Below the pieces are notes generated by a model, which made no database searches, had not been told where the DNA came from, and saw only the letters and a program-made list of their open reading frames with translations. The position numbers were made by a program, and so were the translations under genes. Positions 43,100 to 52,145 of a stretch of 64,000 bases of DNA are shown here, piece by piece (the first letter of the stretch is position 1; each line of letters starts with the position of its first letter). This DNA comes from RGIG7332 sp045580305 (lineage in GTDB: Bacteria > Bacillota > Clostridia > Oscillospirales > JAAYXM01), in NCBI GenBank assembly GCA_045580305.1, contig JAZNNQ010000035.1, positions 47,374-111,373 of the forward strand. The letters run 5' to 3'.

Positions 43100-44558
43100 T
43101 TTTTTCTCCACTCTCCTCATAGGCTACCGGCTCCTCAATCTGCTTTATGAGCGGTAATATGACATAAACACAGGTGCCTTCGCCGAAGGTGCTTTCTACA
43201 TTAAGCTCGCCGCCGTGAAGTTTTACAATTTCATCACTTACCGCAAGGCCTATGCCGCTACCCTTCATTTTTGAGGTGCCCTTATAGAATTTAAGTTTTA
43301 CATAAGGAAGCTCCTCTTCAGGAATTCCCTCGCCAAAATCGCGTATTGAGATTATCGCACTGTCGTCCTTAATATGTGCGCCGATCTCGAGTTTTTCGCC
43401 CTTTTCACCGTGTTTTACCGCATTGTCCAGGATGTTGAAGAACACCTGCTTTAAGCGCTCTCTGTCGCCGTTTATTATGATGTCCTCGTCGCACTGGCTA
43501 TAGGCGATCTTCATATTTTTCTTTTTAAAGGTCTCGTTGTACATAAAGAGGGTTTCCTCAAGCTCTACCTTAAGGTCCATCTCCTCCATACAAAGGGTGA
43601 AACGGCCGGATTCCATACGGGCAAAGTCCAGTAGCTCCTCCACCATTTTGGACAGACGGCGGGTTTCCTTTAAGATTATGCCGATACCCTTCTGTGTTTC
43701 CTCGTAATTGTCCTTACCCACCGCGGTAAGGGTCTCACCCCATCCGATAATGGCGGTAAGCGGTGTTCTCAGCTCGTGGGATACCGAGGAGATAAACTCG
43801 TTTTTCATTTTTTCCGCCTTGGATATCTCCACCGACATTTCGTTTATGGTGTCACAGAGCTCGCCTATTTCATCGTCGTACTTCTTCTCGATTTTAACAC
43901 CGTAGCTTCCCTTTGTGATCTGCTTAGTGGTTTCGATAATTTCATTTAGCGGATTTACGATTGAGCGGACAAAATATCTGTTTGATATAAATACCAAAAG
44001 GATAATAATAAGTCCGATAAGGGTTGCAAATATACTTTTTATGATAATGTCCTTGTCAATTTCCCTAAGGCTGGTAACATAGCGGATGGCGCCGATGACC
44101 TGGTCATTACCCGCCACAAGAGGGCCGGTAACGCTGAGTATGCGCTCACCTGTCATAGGATCGGTGCCGATATAATCACAGAGCGTGTTCTGCAGGATCG
44201 CCTGGTCTATCTCCGGTGTGCCGGGAATGGTTCCGGTAGGAAGACCCGAGGTTGAGAACATAACCCTGCCGTCGGTATATAATATCTGACGCTCTAATTT
44301 ATCACGCTCGGTAAAGTCAAGAGTCTGACGGCGGGCGTTATGGTAAAAAGAGCTGAAGTTTACATTTACATTGTCGTTAAAATAACGGGCGGCCATAAGT
44401 GTGCGGTTTGACAGATTATCTCTTGCACTTGAATATGCGAAATTCATACTCGCCACCGAGTATATGATAATTGCAAGCACTACAATGAGTACTACATAAA
44501 CCAGATTATTTAAAATCCACCGCTTTTTTATACCACGCGCGGCTTTATAAGACGCCAC
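43089..44558 (-). CDS. Sensor histidine kinase
   Basis: A 489-residue kinase. Membrane helix at about 15-38, an outside domain of about 135 residues (with YFNDNVNVNFSSF), a second helix at about 176-196, HAMP (NPLNEIIETTKQITKGSYG), HisKA with VSHELRTPLTAI, and HATPase with NILDNAVKHGEKGE, IRDFGEGI and GSGIGLAVSDEIV. It pairs with the regulator just upstream. The lipoprotein before the regulator may be its sensory partner (inference). Confidence 0.94.
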   Translation of the reverse strand: MASYKAARGIKKRWILNNLVYVVLIVVLAIIIYSVASMNFAYSSARDNLSNRTLMAARYFNDNVNVNFSSFYHNARRQTLDFTERDKLERQILYTDGRVMFSTSGLPTGTIPGTPEIDQAILQNTLCDYIGTDPMTGERILSVTGPLVAGNDQVIGAIRYVTSLREIDKDIIIKSIFATLIGLIIILLVFISNRYFVRSIVNPLNEIIETTKQITKGSYGVKIEKKYDDEIGELCDTINEMSVEISKAEKMKNEFISSVSHELRTPLTAIIGWGETLTAVGKDNYEETQKGIGIILKETRRLSKMVEELLDFARMESGRFTLCMEEMDLKVELEETLFMYNETFKKKNMKIAYSQCDEDIIINGDRERLKQVFFNILDNAVKHGEKGEKLEIGAHIKDDSAIISIRDFGEGIPEEELPYVKLKFYKGTSKMKGSGIGLAVSDEIVKLHGGELNVESTFGEGTCVYVILPLIKQIEEPVAYEESGEKNEL

Positions 44559-44596
44559 TTTACCTTCACCTGCCTATTTACAAATACCTCAGTCTA

Positions 44597-45286
44597 TTAA
44601 TTGCCCCATTTATAGCCGTAACCCCACACGGTCTGAATGTATGTGGGGAATGCGGGGTCATCCTCAATTTTAAGACGCAGACGACGAATATTTACATCTA
44701 CGATTTTAAGCTCGCCGAAATAATCACTGCTCCATACAGCGGCAAGCATATCCTCACGGGAAATTGCCTTGCCGGGATTGTCCATAAAGAACTTCATTAT
44801 GGTGTATTCCACCTGAGTAAGCTTTATTCTCACACCGTTTTTGTCCACGGTGCGATTACGGGTGTTAAGCACAAAAGGCCCGCTTACTATGTGTGATGTA
44901 TCCTCAGAAACCACATCGCCTATTCTGCGGAAAAGCGCATCAATTCGTGCGATAAGCTCTGTGGGCGAGAAGGGCTTTGTAACATAATCATCCGCACCGG
45001 TCATAAGTCCGGTTACACGGTCAACCTCCTGTGTGCGGGAGGTAAGCATAATTATACCGATTTTAGATCCGTTACCGCGAATTCTGCGGCACACTTCAAA
45101 ACCGTCGATATCCGGCAGCATAATGTCAAGCAGCGCGACGCCGATATCCTTCTGCTCCTGCAGTAACTCAAGCGCCTGCTCACCGCATTCTGCTTCTACT
45201 ACCTCATAGCCAACGCGCTCTAAATTTATAACTACAAAGCTTCTGATGCTCGCCTCGTCCTCTAAAACCAGAACCTTTTTCTTCAT
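44597..45286 (-). CDS. Two-component response regulator, OmpR/PhoB family
   Basis: A 229-residue regulator. The receiver has LVLEDEASIRSF, the phosphoacceptor Asp in VALLDIMLPDIDG, MLTSRTQ and YVTKPFSPTELIA; the winged helix ends with ELKIVDVNIRRLRLKIEDDP and TVWGYGYKW. It lies between the lipoprotein and the kinase in one transcript, 27 and 38 nt from them. Confidence 0.95.
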   Translation of the reverse strand: MKKKVLVLEDEASIRSFVVINLERVGYEVVEAECGEQALELLQEQKDIGVALLDIMLPDIDGFEVCRRIRGNGSKIGIIMLTSRTQEVDRVTGLMTGADDYVTKPFSPTELIARIDALFRRIGDVVSEDTSHIVSGPFVLNTRNRTVDKNGVRIKLTQVEYTIMKFFMDNPGKAISREDMLAAVWSSDYFGELKIVDVNIRRLRLKIEDDPAFPTYIQTVWGYGYKWGN

Positions 45287-45313
45287 TGCAACTAACCTCC
45301 GTTAATATTCGGA

Positions 45314-46645
45314 TTAAAATACAACCTCACCGGTGGACCATTCGCTCTCACGGTATGAGAAGCGCTCTATAAGCATTTCCGGAGTTATGTCATATCCTAA
45401 ATAGCGTTTTTTCTTGATCTCAACCGCATACAGAGTCCCGTTGCGGTCAAGCAGCTTATGAAGCCCCAATTTTTCCATATTGCTCTCACGGTTGTCGCCG
45501 GTAATCGCAACTATGCTGAAAAGCTCTTCACTCACACCGTCCTGACGGTAGCTGTAGAATGTGGTCAAATTGGTGGTTGCCTTTTTATGATAGATCGCAC
45601 TGCACTTTCCTTCCCAGTCGAGTGGCAGGCTCATACTCCATTTTTCAGCTGCAAGGCGGAATGTGTACGCCCTACGCTCATACGCGTTACCGTTAATACC
45701 ATACCAGATCGTACCCTGGAGCGGCTCGCCCTGCACCGGTTGACCTACGGTATTCATCAACTGTGGCATCGGCACCTCAAGAGTTCCGTCAGCATCCACA
45801 TCCTCACAGTAAAGCTCATATATTCTCGCGGTTTTCTCGCTCTCAAGAGCGGTATCGGAATATGTTATGTTCTTTAAAAAGTCCTTATTCCAGATGATAA
45901 CATCGGTTATCACGCCGGCAGAATGGTATCTTTTCTCCACGAATATTGCAGGCTGCATATCGCCCACATATGATGCCCGAATTCTGAGTATCGTGTCACT
46001 TTTCGAGGATAATGGCGCGCTTGCGCGGAACAGGACACTGCCATCATACTCTGAATACAGGGCGATCTTCTGCGCACCGTCTGTGGGATCCTCATAAACC
46101 ACACATAAATCACTTATCATATCGTAGTTTAAGTCGTAAACAATATGGTAAAGGCTCGCCACCTCGCACAACTTTGTCGCAGCGCCATCGGCAACCGAAT
46201 ACGCGCCTACCGACTTAGCACCGCTTTCCGACATACCCCAGCCGATAATGACCTCGTTATTTCCGTTGCCCAGAAGATCTGCATAGGTTACATTTTCCAC
46301 CGTATCACCGGAGCCTTCTATCATAGCCTCAATGCCATAACCCTCGTCGGTCTTTTTGAAAAAGTAAGTATAAACCTTATAGCTGTTGCCAAGTTCTCTG
46401 AAAAATGCGATACCCTCGTCGACACCGTCGCCGTCAAGGTCAGCAAGCTGTACCGACTGACGGTTAGTGCCGCCGTTGGGGGTTATAAGTTCGAAACCTG
46501 CATTTTTAATTTTGTCGATCTCGTCATTAAACTCCACAAACTCGGCAGGCAGCACCGGCACTCTCAGTGAGTTTTCCACAGAGTCATCGCCACAGCCGCA
46601 GAGTAGGAGCAGGGACATTATAATCAATGCAATTTTTATTCGCAT
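45314..46645 (-). CDS. Lipoprotein with FG-GAP/VCBS-like repeat, linked to a two-component system
   Basis: A 443-residue exported lipoprotein of unknown function. The signal peptide has the lipobox LCGC (lipid Cys at residue 18). The segments LADLDGDGVDEGIAFF and CEDVDADGTLEVPMP are calcium-binding FG-GAP/VCBS-type repeats, so a beta-propeller outside the membrane is likely. ATG 46645 is preceded by GAGGAAG; a longer reading from 46696 would place the signal peptide inside. It heads the run with response regulator and kinase and may modulate the kinase. Confidence 0.8.
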   Translation of the reverse strand: MRIKIALIIMSLLLLCGCGDDSVENSLRVPVLPAEFVEFNDEIDKIKNAGFELITPNGGTNRQSVQLADLDGDGVDEGIAFFRELGNSYKVYTYFFKKTDEGYGIEAMIEGSGDTVENVTYADLLGNGNNEVIIGWGMSESGAKSVGAYSVADGAATKLCEVASLYHIVYDLNYDMISDLCVVYEDPTDGAQKIALYSEYDGSVLFRASAPLSSKSDTILRIRASYVGDMQPAIFVEKRYHSAGVITDVIIWNKDFLKNITYSDTALESEKTARIYELYCEDVDADGTLEVPMPQLMNTVGQPVQGEPLQGTIWYGINGNAYERRAYTFRLAAEKWSMSLPLDWEGKCSAIYHKKATTNLTTFYSYRQDGVSEELFSIVAITGDNRESNMEKLGLHKLLDRNGTLYAVEIKKKRYLGYDITPEMLIERFSYRESEWSTGEVVF

Positions 46646-46718
46646 AAAACTTCCTCTTTTAAGCATATTTTGCTTCCTATATTTGTGTACCGTCAAATGG
46701 GCACAGTTACCCGAGGAT

Positions 46719-46727
46719 ATTATACCA
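46719..46727 (-). promoter_or_regulatory. Extended -10 promoter of the lipoprotein/two-component/recA run
   Basis: TGGTATAAT on the minus strand, about 75 nt before the start codon; no good -35 element is present. Between it and the start is a small AAGCA/TGCTT hairpin. Confidence 0.5.
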
Positions 46728-46787
46728 CACTTTTTTCTCCTTGCATATATTTATTTTTGCTTTTTTTATCTTTTTTTAATTTGAAAA

Positions 46788-46816
46788 TTGACGAATAGTT
46801 AAGAATCCATTATAAT
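46788..46816 (+). promoter_or_regulatory. Promoter of pyrK-pyrD
   Basis: TTGACG (46788-46793), 17 bp, TATAAT (46811-46816). The predicted leader is only about 32 nt, so there is no room for a PyrR attenuator. Confidence 0.85.
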
Positions 46817-46854
46817 GTGTCATATAAATATTTTTTGAAATGGAATGGATTATT

Positions 46855-47622
46855 ATGGCTATTACTGAAATTTGCACGATTTTGGCTTTAAAACAGCTCA
46901 GCGACACTCATTTTGATATGATTTTAGACGCTCCCAAACTCTCCGAAATGGCAAAGCCCGGTCAGTTTGTGTCCATCCTTTGCGGTCATTCCCGCACACT
47001 GCGCCGCCCCATCAGCATTTGTGATGCTCTTGACGGCACACTTCGCCTTGTTTTTGAGGTAAGGGGTGAGGGTACCGAGTATCTTTCAAAGCGCAAGGTT
47101 GGCTCTACTCTTGATGTGCTCGGCACATTGGGTTGCGGCACCTTCCCCATTATTGATGACGACCGTCCCGTACTTCTTATCGGCGGCGGTATCGGCGCAC
47201 CTCCTCTTCTCTATGCTGCAAAAGCACAGAAAAAGGCTCACGCGGTACTTGGTTTCAGAAACGAAGCGGCAATTGTCCTTAAAAACGACTTTTACAACGC
47301 TTGTGAGAATTTAATGATTGCTACCGATGACGGCTCCTTTGGCGCTAAAGGTACAATCGAAGCGCCCGCAAGATTATTGCTTTCAAAGAATGAATACAGC
47401 GCAATTCTCGCCTGCGGTCCTAAGCCTATGCTCCGTGCAGCGCAGAAATTGGCGGAGGAGGCAGGTATTCCCTGCTGGCTGTCAATGGAAGAGCGCATGG
47501 GCTGCGGTATCGGCGCTTGTCTGGTATGCGCCTGCAAGACAAAAGATGAAAACGGCGAGGAAAAGTTCTCCCATGTGTGCAAGGACGGTCCTGTTTTCCC
47601 CGCAGAGTATATGGTTTGGTAA
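46855..47622 (+). CDS. pyrK: Dihydroorotate dehydrogenase B, electron transfer subunit
   Basis: A 255-residue ferredoxin-reductase-like subunit. FAD-binding LRRPISICDA, NAD-binding LLIGGGIGAPPLLYAAK and ACGPKPMLRA, and the C-terminal 2Fe-2S cysteines in MEERMGCGIGACLVCACK with a later VCKDGPVF are present. It passes electrons from the PyrD flavin to NAD. The start at ATG 46855 fits the family start; another in-frame ATG at 46840 is possible. Expressed with pyrD from the promoter at 46788. Confidence 0.95.
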   Translation: MAITEICTILALKQLSDTHFDMILDAPKLSEMAKPGQFVSILCGHSRTLRRPISICDALDGTLRLVFEVRGEGTEYLSKRKVGSTLDVLGTLGCGTFPIIDDDRPVLLIGGGIGAPPLLYAAKAQKKAHAVLGFRNEAAIVLKNDFYNACENLMIATDDGSFGAKGTIEAPARLLLSKNEYSAILACGPKPMLRAAQKLAEEAGIPCWLSMEERMGCGIGACLVCACKTKDENGEEKFSHVCKDGPVFPAEYMVW

Positions 47623-47634
47623 GGAGGAAGTGTC

Positions 47635-48546
47635 ATGAATTTATCTGTAAATATTGCAGGGGTTGAGCTTAAGAACCCGGTTGTCACCGCCTCCGGCACC
47701 TTCGGCTTCGGCCACGAATACAACGAATTTTACGATTTATCCGAGCTTGGCGGTATTGCCGTTAAAGGTCTTACCTTAAAGCCACGCTTGGGTAATCCCC
47801 CGCCCAGAATTGCAGAGACTCCCATGGGTATTTTAAACTCGGTTGGTCTTCAGAACCCGGGTATTGAAAAGTTTATTGAGGAGGAAATTCCCTTCCTTCG
47901 CAAATTTGACACAAAGATTATTGCAAACATCTCCGGCTCTACCGTTGAGGATTACATTGCAATCGCTGAAATTGCGGGTAATTCCGATGTAGATCTTTTA
48001 GAGCTTAATATCTCCTGCCCCAATGTAAAGGCGGGTGGTATGGCATTCGGCACCTGTCCGAAATCCGTTGAAGAGCTTGTTAAAAAAGTAAAGGCGGTTG
48101 CTAATCGCCCCCTTATCGTAAAGCTCTCACCCAATGTAACCGATATTACCGAGATAGCACGAGCTGCAGAGGCAAGCGGTGCAGACGCACTCAGCCTTAT
48201 CAACACGCTCCTGGGTATGCGAATTGATATAAAGACCCGCCGTCCCATTCTCAAAAACAATATGGGCGGTATGTCCGGTCGCGCGGTGTTCCCGGTTGCT
48301 GTTCGTATGATAAATCAGGTTTATCGCGCTGTTAAGCTGCCCCTTATCGGTATGGGTGGCGTTGCAAGCGGCAATGACGCTATTGAGATGATGCTGGCAG
48401 GTGCGACCGCTGTTGCGGTTGGTACCGCCTGCTTTACAGACCCGATGGCACCGGTTAAGGTGCGCGACGGCATCATAGATTATCTCAAGGCAAATAATAT
48501 TGAAAATGTATCCGACCTTGTCGGTCAGGTGATTTTACATGACTAA
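47635..48546 (+). CDS. pyrD: Dihydroorotate dehydrogenase B, catalytic subunit
   Basis: A 303-residue TIM-barrel flavoprotein, class 1B. Family segments: LKNPVVTASGTFGFGHEY, KGLTLKPRLGNPPPR, ELNISCPNVKAGG with the catalytic cysteine, and PLIGMGGVASGNDAIEMMLAGATAVAVGTA for FMN binding. It oxidises dihydroorotate to orotate in the cytosol. ATG 47635 with AAGGAGG, 12 nt after pyrK. Confidence 0.97.
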   Translation: MNLSVNIAGVELKNPVVTASGTFGFGHEYNEFYDLSELGGIAVKGLTLKPRLGNPPPRIAETPMGILNSVGLQNPGIEKFIEEEIPFLRKFDTKIIANISGSTVEDYIAIAEIAGNSDVDLLELNISCPNVKAGGMAFGTCPKSVEELVKKVKAVANRPLIVKLSPNVTDITEIARAAEASGADALSLINTLLGMRIDIKTRRPILKNNMGGMSGRAVFPVAVRMINQVYRAVKLPLIGMGGVASGNDAIEMMLAGATAVAVGTACFTDPMAPVKVRDGIIDYLKANNIENVSDLVGQVILHD

Positions 48547-49690
48547 AATTTATGTGGTACGCCACGCGGAAGCTGACGGAAACATATACCGCCGTTCCCA
48601 CGGCCATTATGACGGGTATGTTACCAAAAACGGCTGCCGCCAGATAGAAGCACTTAGGGCGCGTTTTGCCGATGTTCATATCGACGCGGTATATGCAAGC
48701 GACCTTTTCCGTACCTGCAAAACCGCCGAGGCGATTTACGGCGGTCGTGATATTCCCTTTACCAAGGTGCCGGAATTTAGGGAAATCAACCTTGGCGTGT
48801 GGGAGGACCTCACCTGGGGCGAGCTTATGCGTACATATCCCGAGGGTTATGACGCCTGGACATACCATCCGGAGGATTTTAAAATCGAGGGTTCGGAGTC
48901 TTATGCCGAGGTTTATGCCCGTTTCAAGGCAAAGCTTGATGAAATCGTGAAAGAAAACGCCAACAAGACTATCGCCATTGCCAGCCACGGCTCGGCTATC
49001 CGCGCGCTTCTTTGCGGACTTTCCTTTGGCGGTGATATGAACTATCTCGGCGACATTTCCTGGTGCGACAACACCGGTGTTGCCTGCATTGAGGCGGATG
49101 AGAATTTAAATTATAAAATCCTTTACCAAAACGACAATTCCCATCTTGCGGAGTTAAGCACATTGAACCGTCAGAAATGGTGGCGCGCAGGGGATAAACA
49201 ATCCCTCTATAACCTCTGGTTTTCAAAAGCAAGTTTCCCTGATGATTGTCAGAAGGCTTGCGACTATCACAGAGATGCCTGGTTTACCATTTTCGGTGCC
49301 GGCGGTTTCTCGCCGCTCTGTTCCAAAATGTTTGTGGAAAAGCTTTACGACTCTTGCCCCGGCGCTATCGCCTTCGGCTATCGCGAGGATGAAGAGGTCG
49401 GCGCAATAATGCTCGACGGAAGTGCATATCTTGTGCCCGATGGCGGACACATTTCCCTTCTGTACCTCAATGAGGATTTCCGCTCCATGGGCTTTGGAAT
49501 ACAGTTTTTAGGCTATGCAGTAAGCGTGTACCGCAAAATGGGCAGAAAATTTCTTACCATTCGTGTGGCAGAGCACAACGAGCACGCTATCGCATTCTAT
49601 AAAAAATACGGTTTTGAGGAGTTTGATCGCGAAAACGACGGCGAATCCACTCAAATACTTATGAAATTCCCCATTTATTATGAGTTGTAA
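48539..49690 (+). CDS. Fusion: histidine phosphatase + GNAT acetyltransferase
   Basis: A 383-residue two-domain protein. Residues 1-195 are a histidine phosphatase of the phosphoglycerate mutase type: the catalytic VRHAEADG, ASDLFRTCKTAEAI, FREINLGVWEDLTWGEL and the second histidine in IASHGSAIRALL. Residues 205-383 are GNAT-like with LYLNEDFRSMGFGIQFL and EHNEHAIAFYKKYGFEEF. The target is unknown. It overlaps pyrD by 8 nt, so it belongs to the pyr transcript. The phosphatase half resembles CobC/GpmB-type enzymes. Confidence 0.88.
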   Translation: MTKIYVVRHAEADGNIYRRSHGHYDGYVTKNGCRQIEALRARFADVHIDAVYASDLFRTCKTAEAIYGGRDIPFTKVPEFREINLGVWEDLTWGELMRTYPEGYDAWTYHPEDFKIEGSESYAEVYARFKAKLDEIVKENANKTIAIASHGSAIRALLCGLSFGGDMNYLGDISWCDNTGVACIEADENLNYKILYQNDNSHLAELSTLNRQKWWRAGDKQSLYNLWFSKASFPDDCQKACDYHRDAWFTIFGAGGFSPLCSKMFVEKLYDSCPGAIAFGYREDEEVGAIMLDGSAYLVPDGGHISLLYLNEDFRSMGFGIQFLGYAVSVYRKMGRKFLTIRVAEHNEHAIAFYKKYGFEEFDRENDGESTQILMKFPIYYEL

Positions 49691-49706
49691 AAAGGACTTG
49701 ATTTAA

Positions 49707-51323
49707 TTGACCAAGAAGCAAAGCAATACCTTTATAAAAGGTGCACTTATTCTTGCAATATCCAATATTTTAATTAAAATTATCGGCGCGGTGTTCAAGA
49801 TTCCGCTGACTCGTATCGTGGGCGACTATGCAATGGGTCTGTACAACACAGCCTACACCTACTATACAATTTTACTTACCATTGCTACGGCAGGTCTTCC
49901 CATTGCAATATCAAAAATGATTTCCGAGAGCCGCGCGCTGGGCAAATATTCCTTAGCCAAGCGGATATTTAAAATGGCGCTTCTTACCTGCGCCTCTCTC
50001 GGACTTTTCGGTACGGTGGTTATGCTTGTGGCACCCAGCGTGCTGGAGGCGTTCTTTCCTTCAGCCTATGCGGTTTTATTCAATAACCCCGATACCATAG
50101 CAAGCTTCTGGACTCTTGCCCCTGCGGTGCTTTTCATTTCTGTCACCGCCGCATTCCGCGGATATTTCCAAGGACACAACGATATGCTTCCCACCGCTCT
50201 TTCCCAGCTGACCGAGGCGCTGTGTCGTCTGTTTGTGGGTCTGGCGCTGGCATCTGTTTTCATCAATATAGGCCTTGCACAGAAGTTTGTTGCGGCAGGT
50301 GCTATTTTCGGCATAACCGTTGGTACGCTTCTCGCCGGGGTCCTGCTGTTTAGCATCTATCTGCACAGAAAAAAGAAAAACCCCGCAGATGTTGATTTAA
50401 GTGATGATACCACCGGCAATAAGGGTATTTTCAAAAACCTTATGTCCATTGCAATTCCGGTTACCATCGGTGCTTTGGTTATTAATCTTACCAATTTCAT
50501 TGATACGATTATGATTCCCTCGCGTCTTTCCTCAATCGGTGTTTACGACCTTGAGCGCGTTACCGAGCTTTTTGGTATCTACACAAGCTATGCGGTGTCC
50601 CTGTTTAACCTTGTGCCAAATGTTTTGATTTCCATAAATGCCAGCATTACCCCGGTTGTTGCCGCGGCTTATGCAAGGGGCGATAAAGAGGAACTTCACA
50701 AAACTCTTACATCTGCACTTCGTCTTGTAATTATCATTTCCGCACCGGCGGCTATCGGTATTTCGGTATTGGCCGAGCCGATTTTATCCCTTCTTTTTGG
50801 CGCGGGTGAAAGCGCAAGTATTGCGGCGGGCGCACTTACAATTCTGTCTCTCGGCTCGCTTTTCCTCTGTATTTCATCTCTTGTTTCCACAATTTTACAA
50901 TCCCTTGGCAAGGCAAACATCCCGGTTTATAATATGCTCATCGGCGCAGGCTTTAAACTGATTGCAAACTTCTTCCTGATAGCCATCCCCGGTGTTGAAT
51001 TGCTGGGTGCCGCTACCGGTACGGTGGCCTGCTATGCAATTATTTCGATTTTAAACCTTATATACCTTGCGCGATTTATCGATTTCAAGCCCAGCTTCAC
51101 CCGTACTTATCTTCGCCCAATCATCGCAACCGCGGTTATGGGCGTGATCGCATACCTTATAAACAGTGTGCTTGGCGGCGGTTTTATTTCCCTTGTTGTT
51201 TCCATCGGCGCCGGTGCTGTTTCCTATGGCGTTGTTCTTCTCGCTATTGGCGGTATTACCCGCGAGGATGCCCTGCTCCTGCCAAAGGGTGAAAAAATCG
51301 CAAATATTTTACGACTTAAATAA
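49707..51323 (+). CDS. SpoVB/YtgP-like lipid-linked precursor flippase (MOP superfamily)
   Basis: A 538-residue protein with about 14 helices. FIKGALILAISNILIKIIGAVFKIPLTRIVGDYAMGLYN is the typical start of the SpoVB/YtgP branch, some of which flip lipid II (MurJ function). A TTG at 49707 is the start, with AAAGGA upstream. It follows the phosphatase-GNAT gene by 16 nt and ends at a strong terminator. It and the protein at 7939 are different members of the family; which one serves peptidoglycan cannot be said. Confidence 0.9.
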   Translation: MTKKQSNTFIKGALILAISNILIKIIGAVFKIPLTRIVGDYAMGLYNTAYTYYTILLTIATAGLPIAISKMISESRALGKYSLAKRIFKMALLTCASLGLFGTVVMLVAPSVLEAFFPSAYAVLFNNPDTIASFWTLAPAVLFISVTAAFRGYFQGHNDMLPTALSQLTEALCRLFVGLALASVFINIGLAQKFVAAGAIFGITVGTLLAGVLLFSIYLHRKKKNPADVDLSDDTTGNKGIFKNLMSIAIPVTIGALVINLTNFIDTIMIPSRLSSIGVYDLERVTELFGIYTSYAVSLFNLVPNVLISINASITPVVAAAYARGDKEELHKTLTSALRLVIIISAPAAIGISVLAEPILSLLFGAGESASIAAGALTILSLGSLFLCISSLVSTILQSLGKANIPVYNMLIGAGFKLIANFFLIAIPGVELLGAATGTVACYAIISILNLIYLARFIDFKPSFTRTYLRPIIATAVMGVIAYLINSVLGGGFISLVVSIGAGAVSYGVVLLAIGGITREDALLLPKGEKIANILRLK

Positions 51324-51325
51324 AT

Positions 51326-51358
51326 AAAAAAGCCTGCTCCCAAGGAGCAGGCTTTTTT
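51326..51358. terminator. Bidirectional terminator between flippase and SDR genes
   Basis: AAAAAAGCCTGCTCC and GGAGCAGGCTTTTTT with a 3-nt loop. Confidence 0.93.
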
Positions 51359-51365
51359 ATTTATC

Positions 51366-52130
51366 TTAAAGAGTAGAGCCAAAGTCGGTAACGATTGTCT
51401 GTCCGGTAATTGCGCGGGATTCATCACTTGCGAAGAAGAGAAGCATATTTGCCACATCATCGGGCATACAGGGCTGAACCTTTAAGTCGTTGTGCTTCAT
51501 CATCTGGCCGAAGATGTCCATATCCATATTTTCCGGTGCCATACCTGCAACCATAGGAGTAACGATTGTTCCCGGGCAGATAGCATTACAGCGGATATTA
51601 GTGCCCGCAAAACGGAGAGCAGTATGACGGGTAACGCCGATAACAGCCGCCTTGGATGCTACATATGCAGCGCCGCCGCAACCCATTACACCTGCAACAG
51701 ATGCAACATTAACGATGGAGCCGTAGCCGGTCTTTGCCATCTCAGCACTTACCTCACGGATCATACACATTGTGCCCTTGGTGTTGATGTTAAGTACCTT
51801 ATCAACATCTTCATCAGCATACTTGTCAATTGCCTTAAGGCCGTTGTCAAGAACACCTGCATTGTTGATAAGGATGTCGATTTTGCCAAAGGCTTCCATA
51901 GTCTTTGCCGCTACCATCTTAGCGTCCTCAGCCTTGGAAATGTCGCTGACAACGGGAAGCACCTCGCCTCCTGCAGCGCGGATCTTCTCTGCCACCTCGA
52001 GAAGCGGAGCTTCACGGCGAGCTGTGATTACAACCTTTGCACCCTCGGATGCAAACTTAATTGCGGTTGCGGCACCTACACCGGAGTTACCACCGGTAAT
52101 AATTGCTACTTTTCCTTCCAAACGATTCAT
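51366..52130 (-). CDS. Short-chain dehydrogenase/reductase (SDR)
   Basis: A 254-residue classical SDR. Cofactor motif TGGNSGVGAA, NNAGV, catalytic Ser in VNVASVAG and YVASK with Tyr and Lys, then PGTIVTPM. The Arg pair in VITARREAP suggests NADP. The family includes ketoacyl-ACP reductases and hydroxysteroid dehydrogenases of gut Clostridia; the substrate cannot be assigned here. It is 15 nt downstream of the CLC gene in one transcript. Confidence 0.88.
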   Translation of the reverse strand: MNRLEGKVAIITGGNSGVGAATAIKFASEGAKVVITARREAPLLEVAEKIRAAGGEVLPVVSDISKAEDAKMVAAKTMEAFGKIDILINNAGVLDNGLKAIDKYADEDVDKVLNINTKGTMCMIREVSAEMAKTGYGSIVNVASVAGVMGCGGAAYVASKAAVIGVTRHTALRFAGTNIRCNAICPGTIVTPMVAGMAPENMDMDIFGQMMKHNDLKVQPCMPDDVANMLLFFASDESRAITGQTIVTDFGSTL

Positions 52131-52145
52131 AATTTTTTCCTCCTT

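Noticed and set aside
46817..46854. PyrR attenuator before pyrK
   Set aside because: The predicted leader is about 32 nt with no hairpins.
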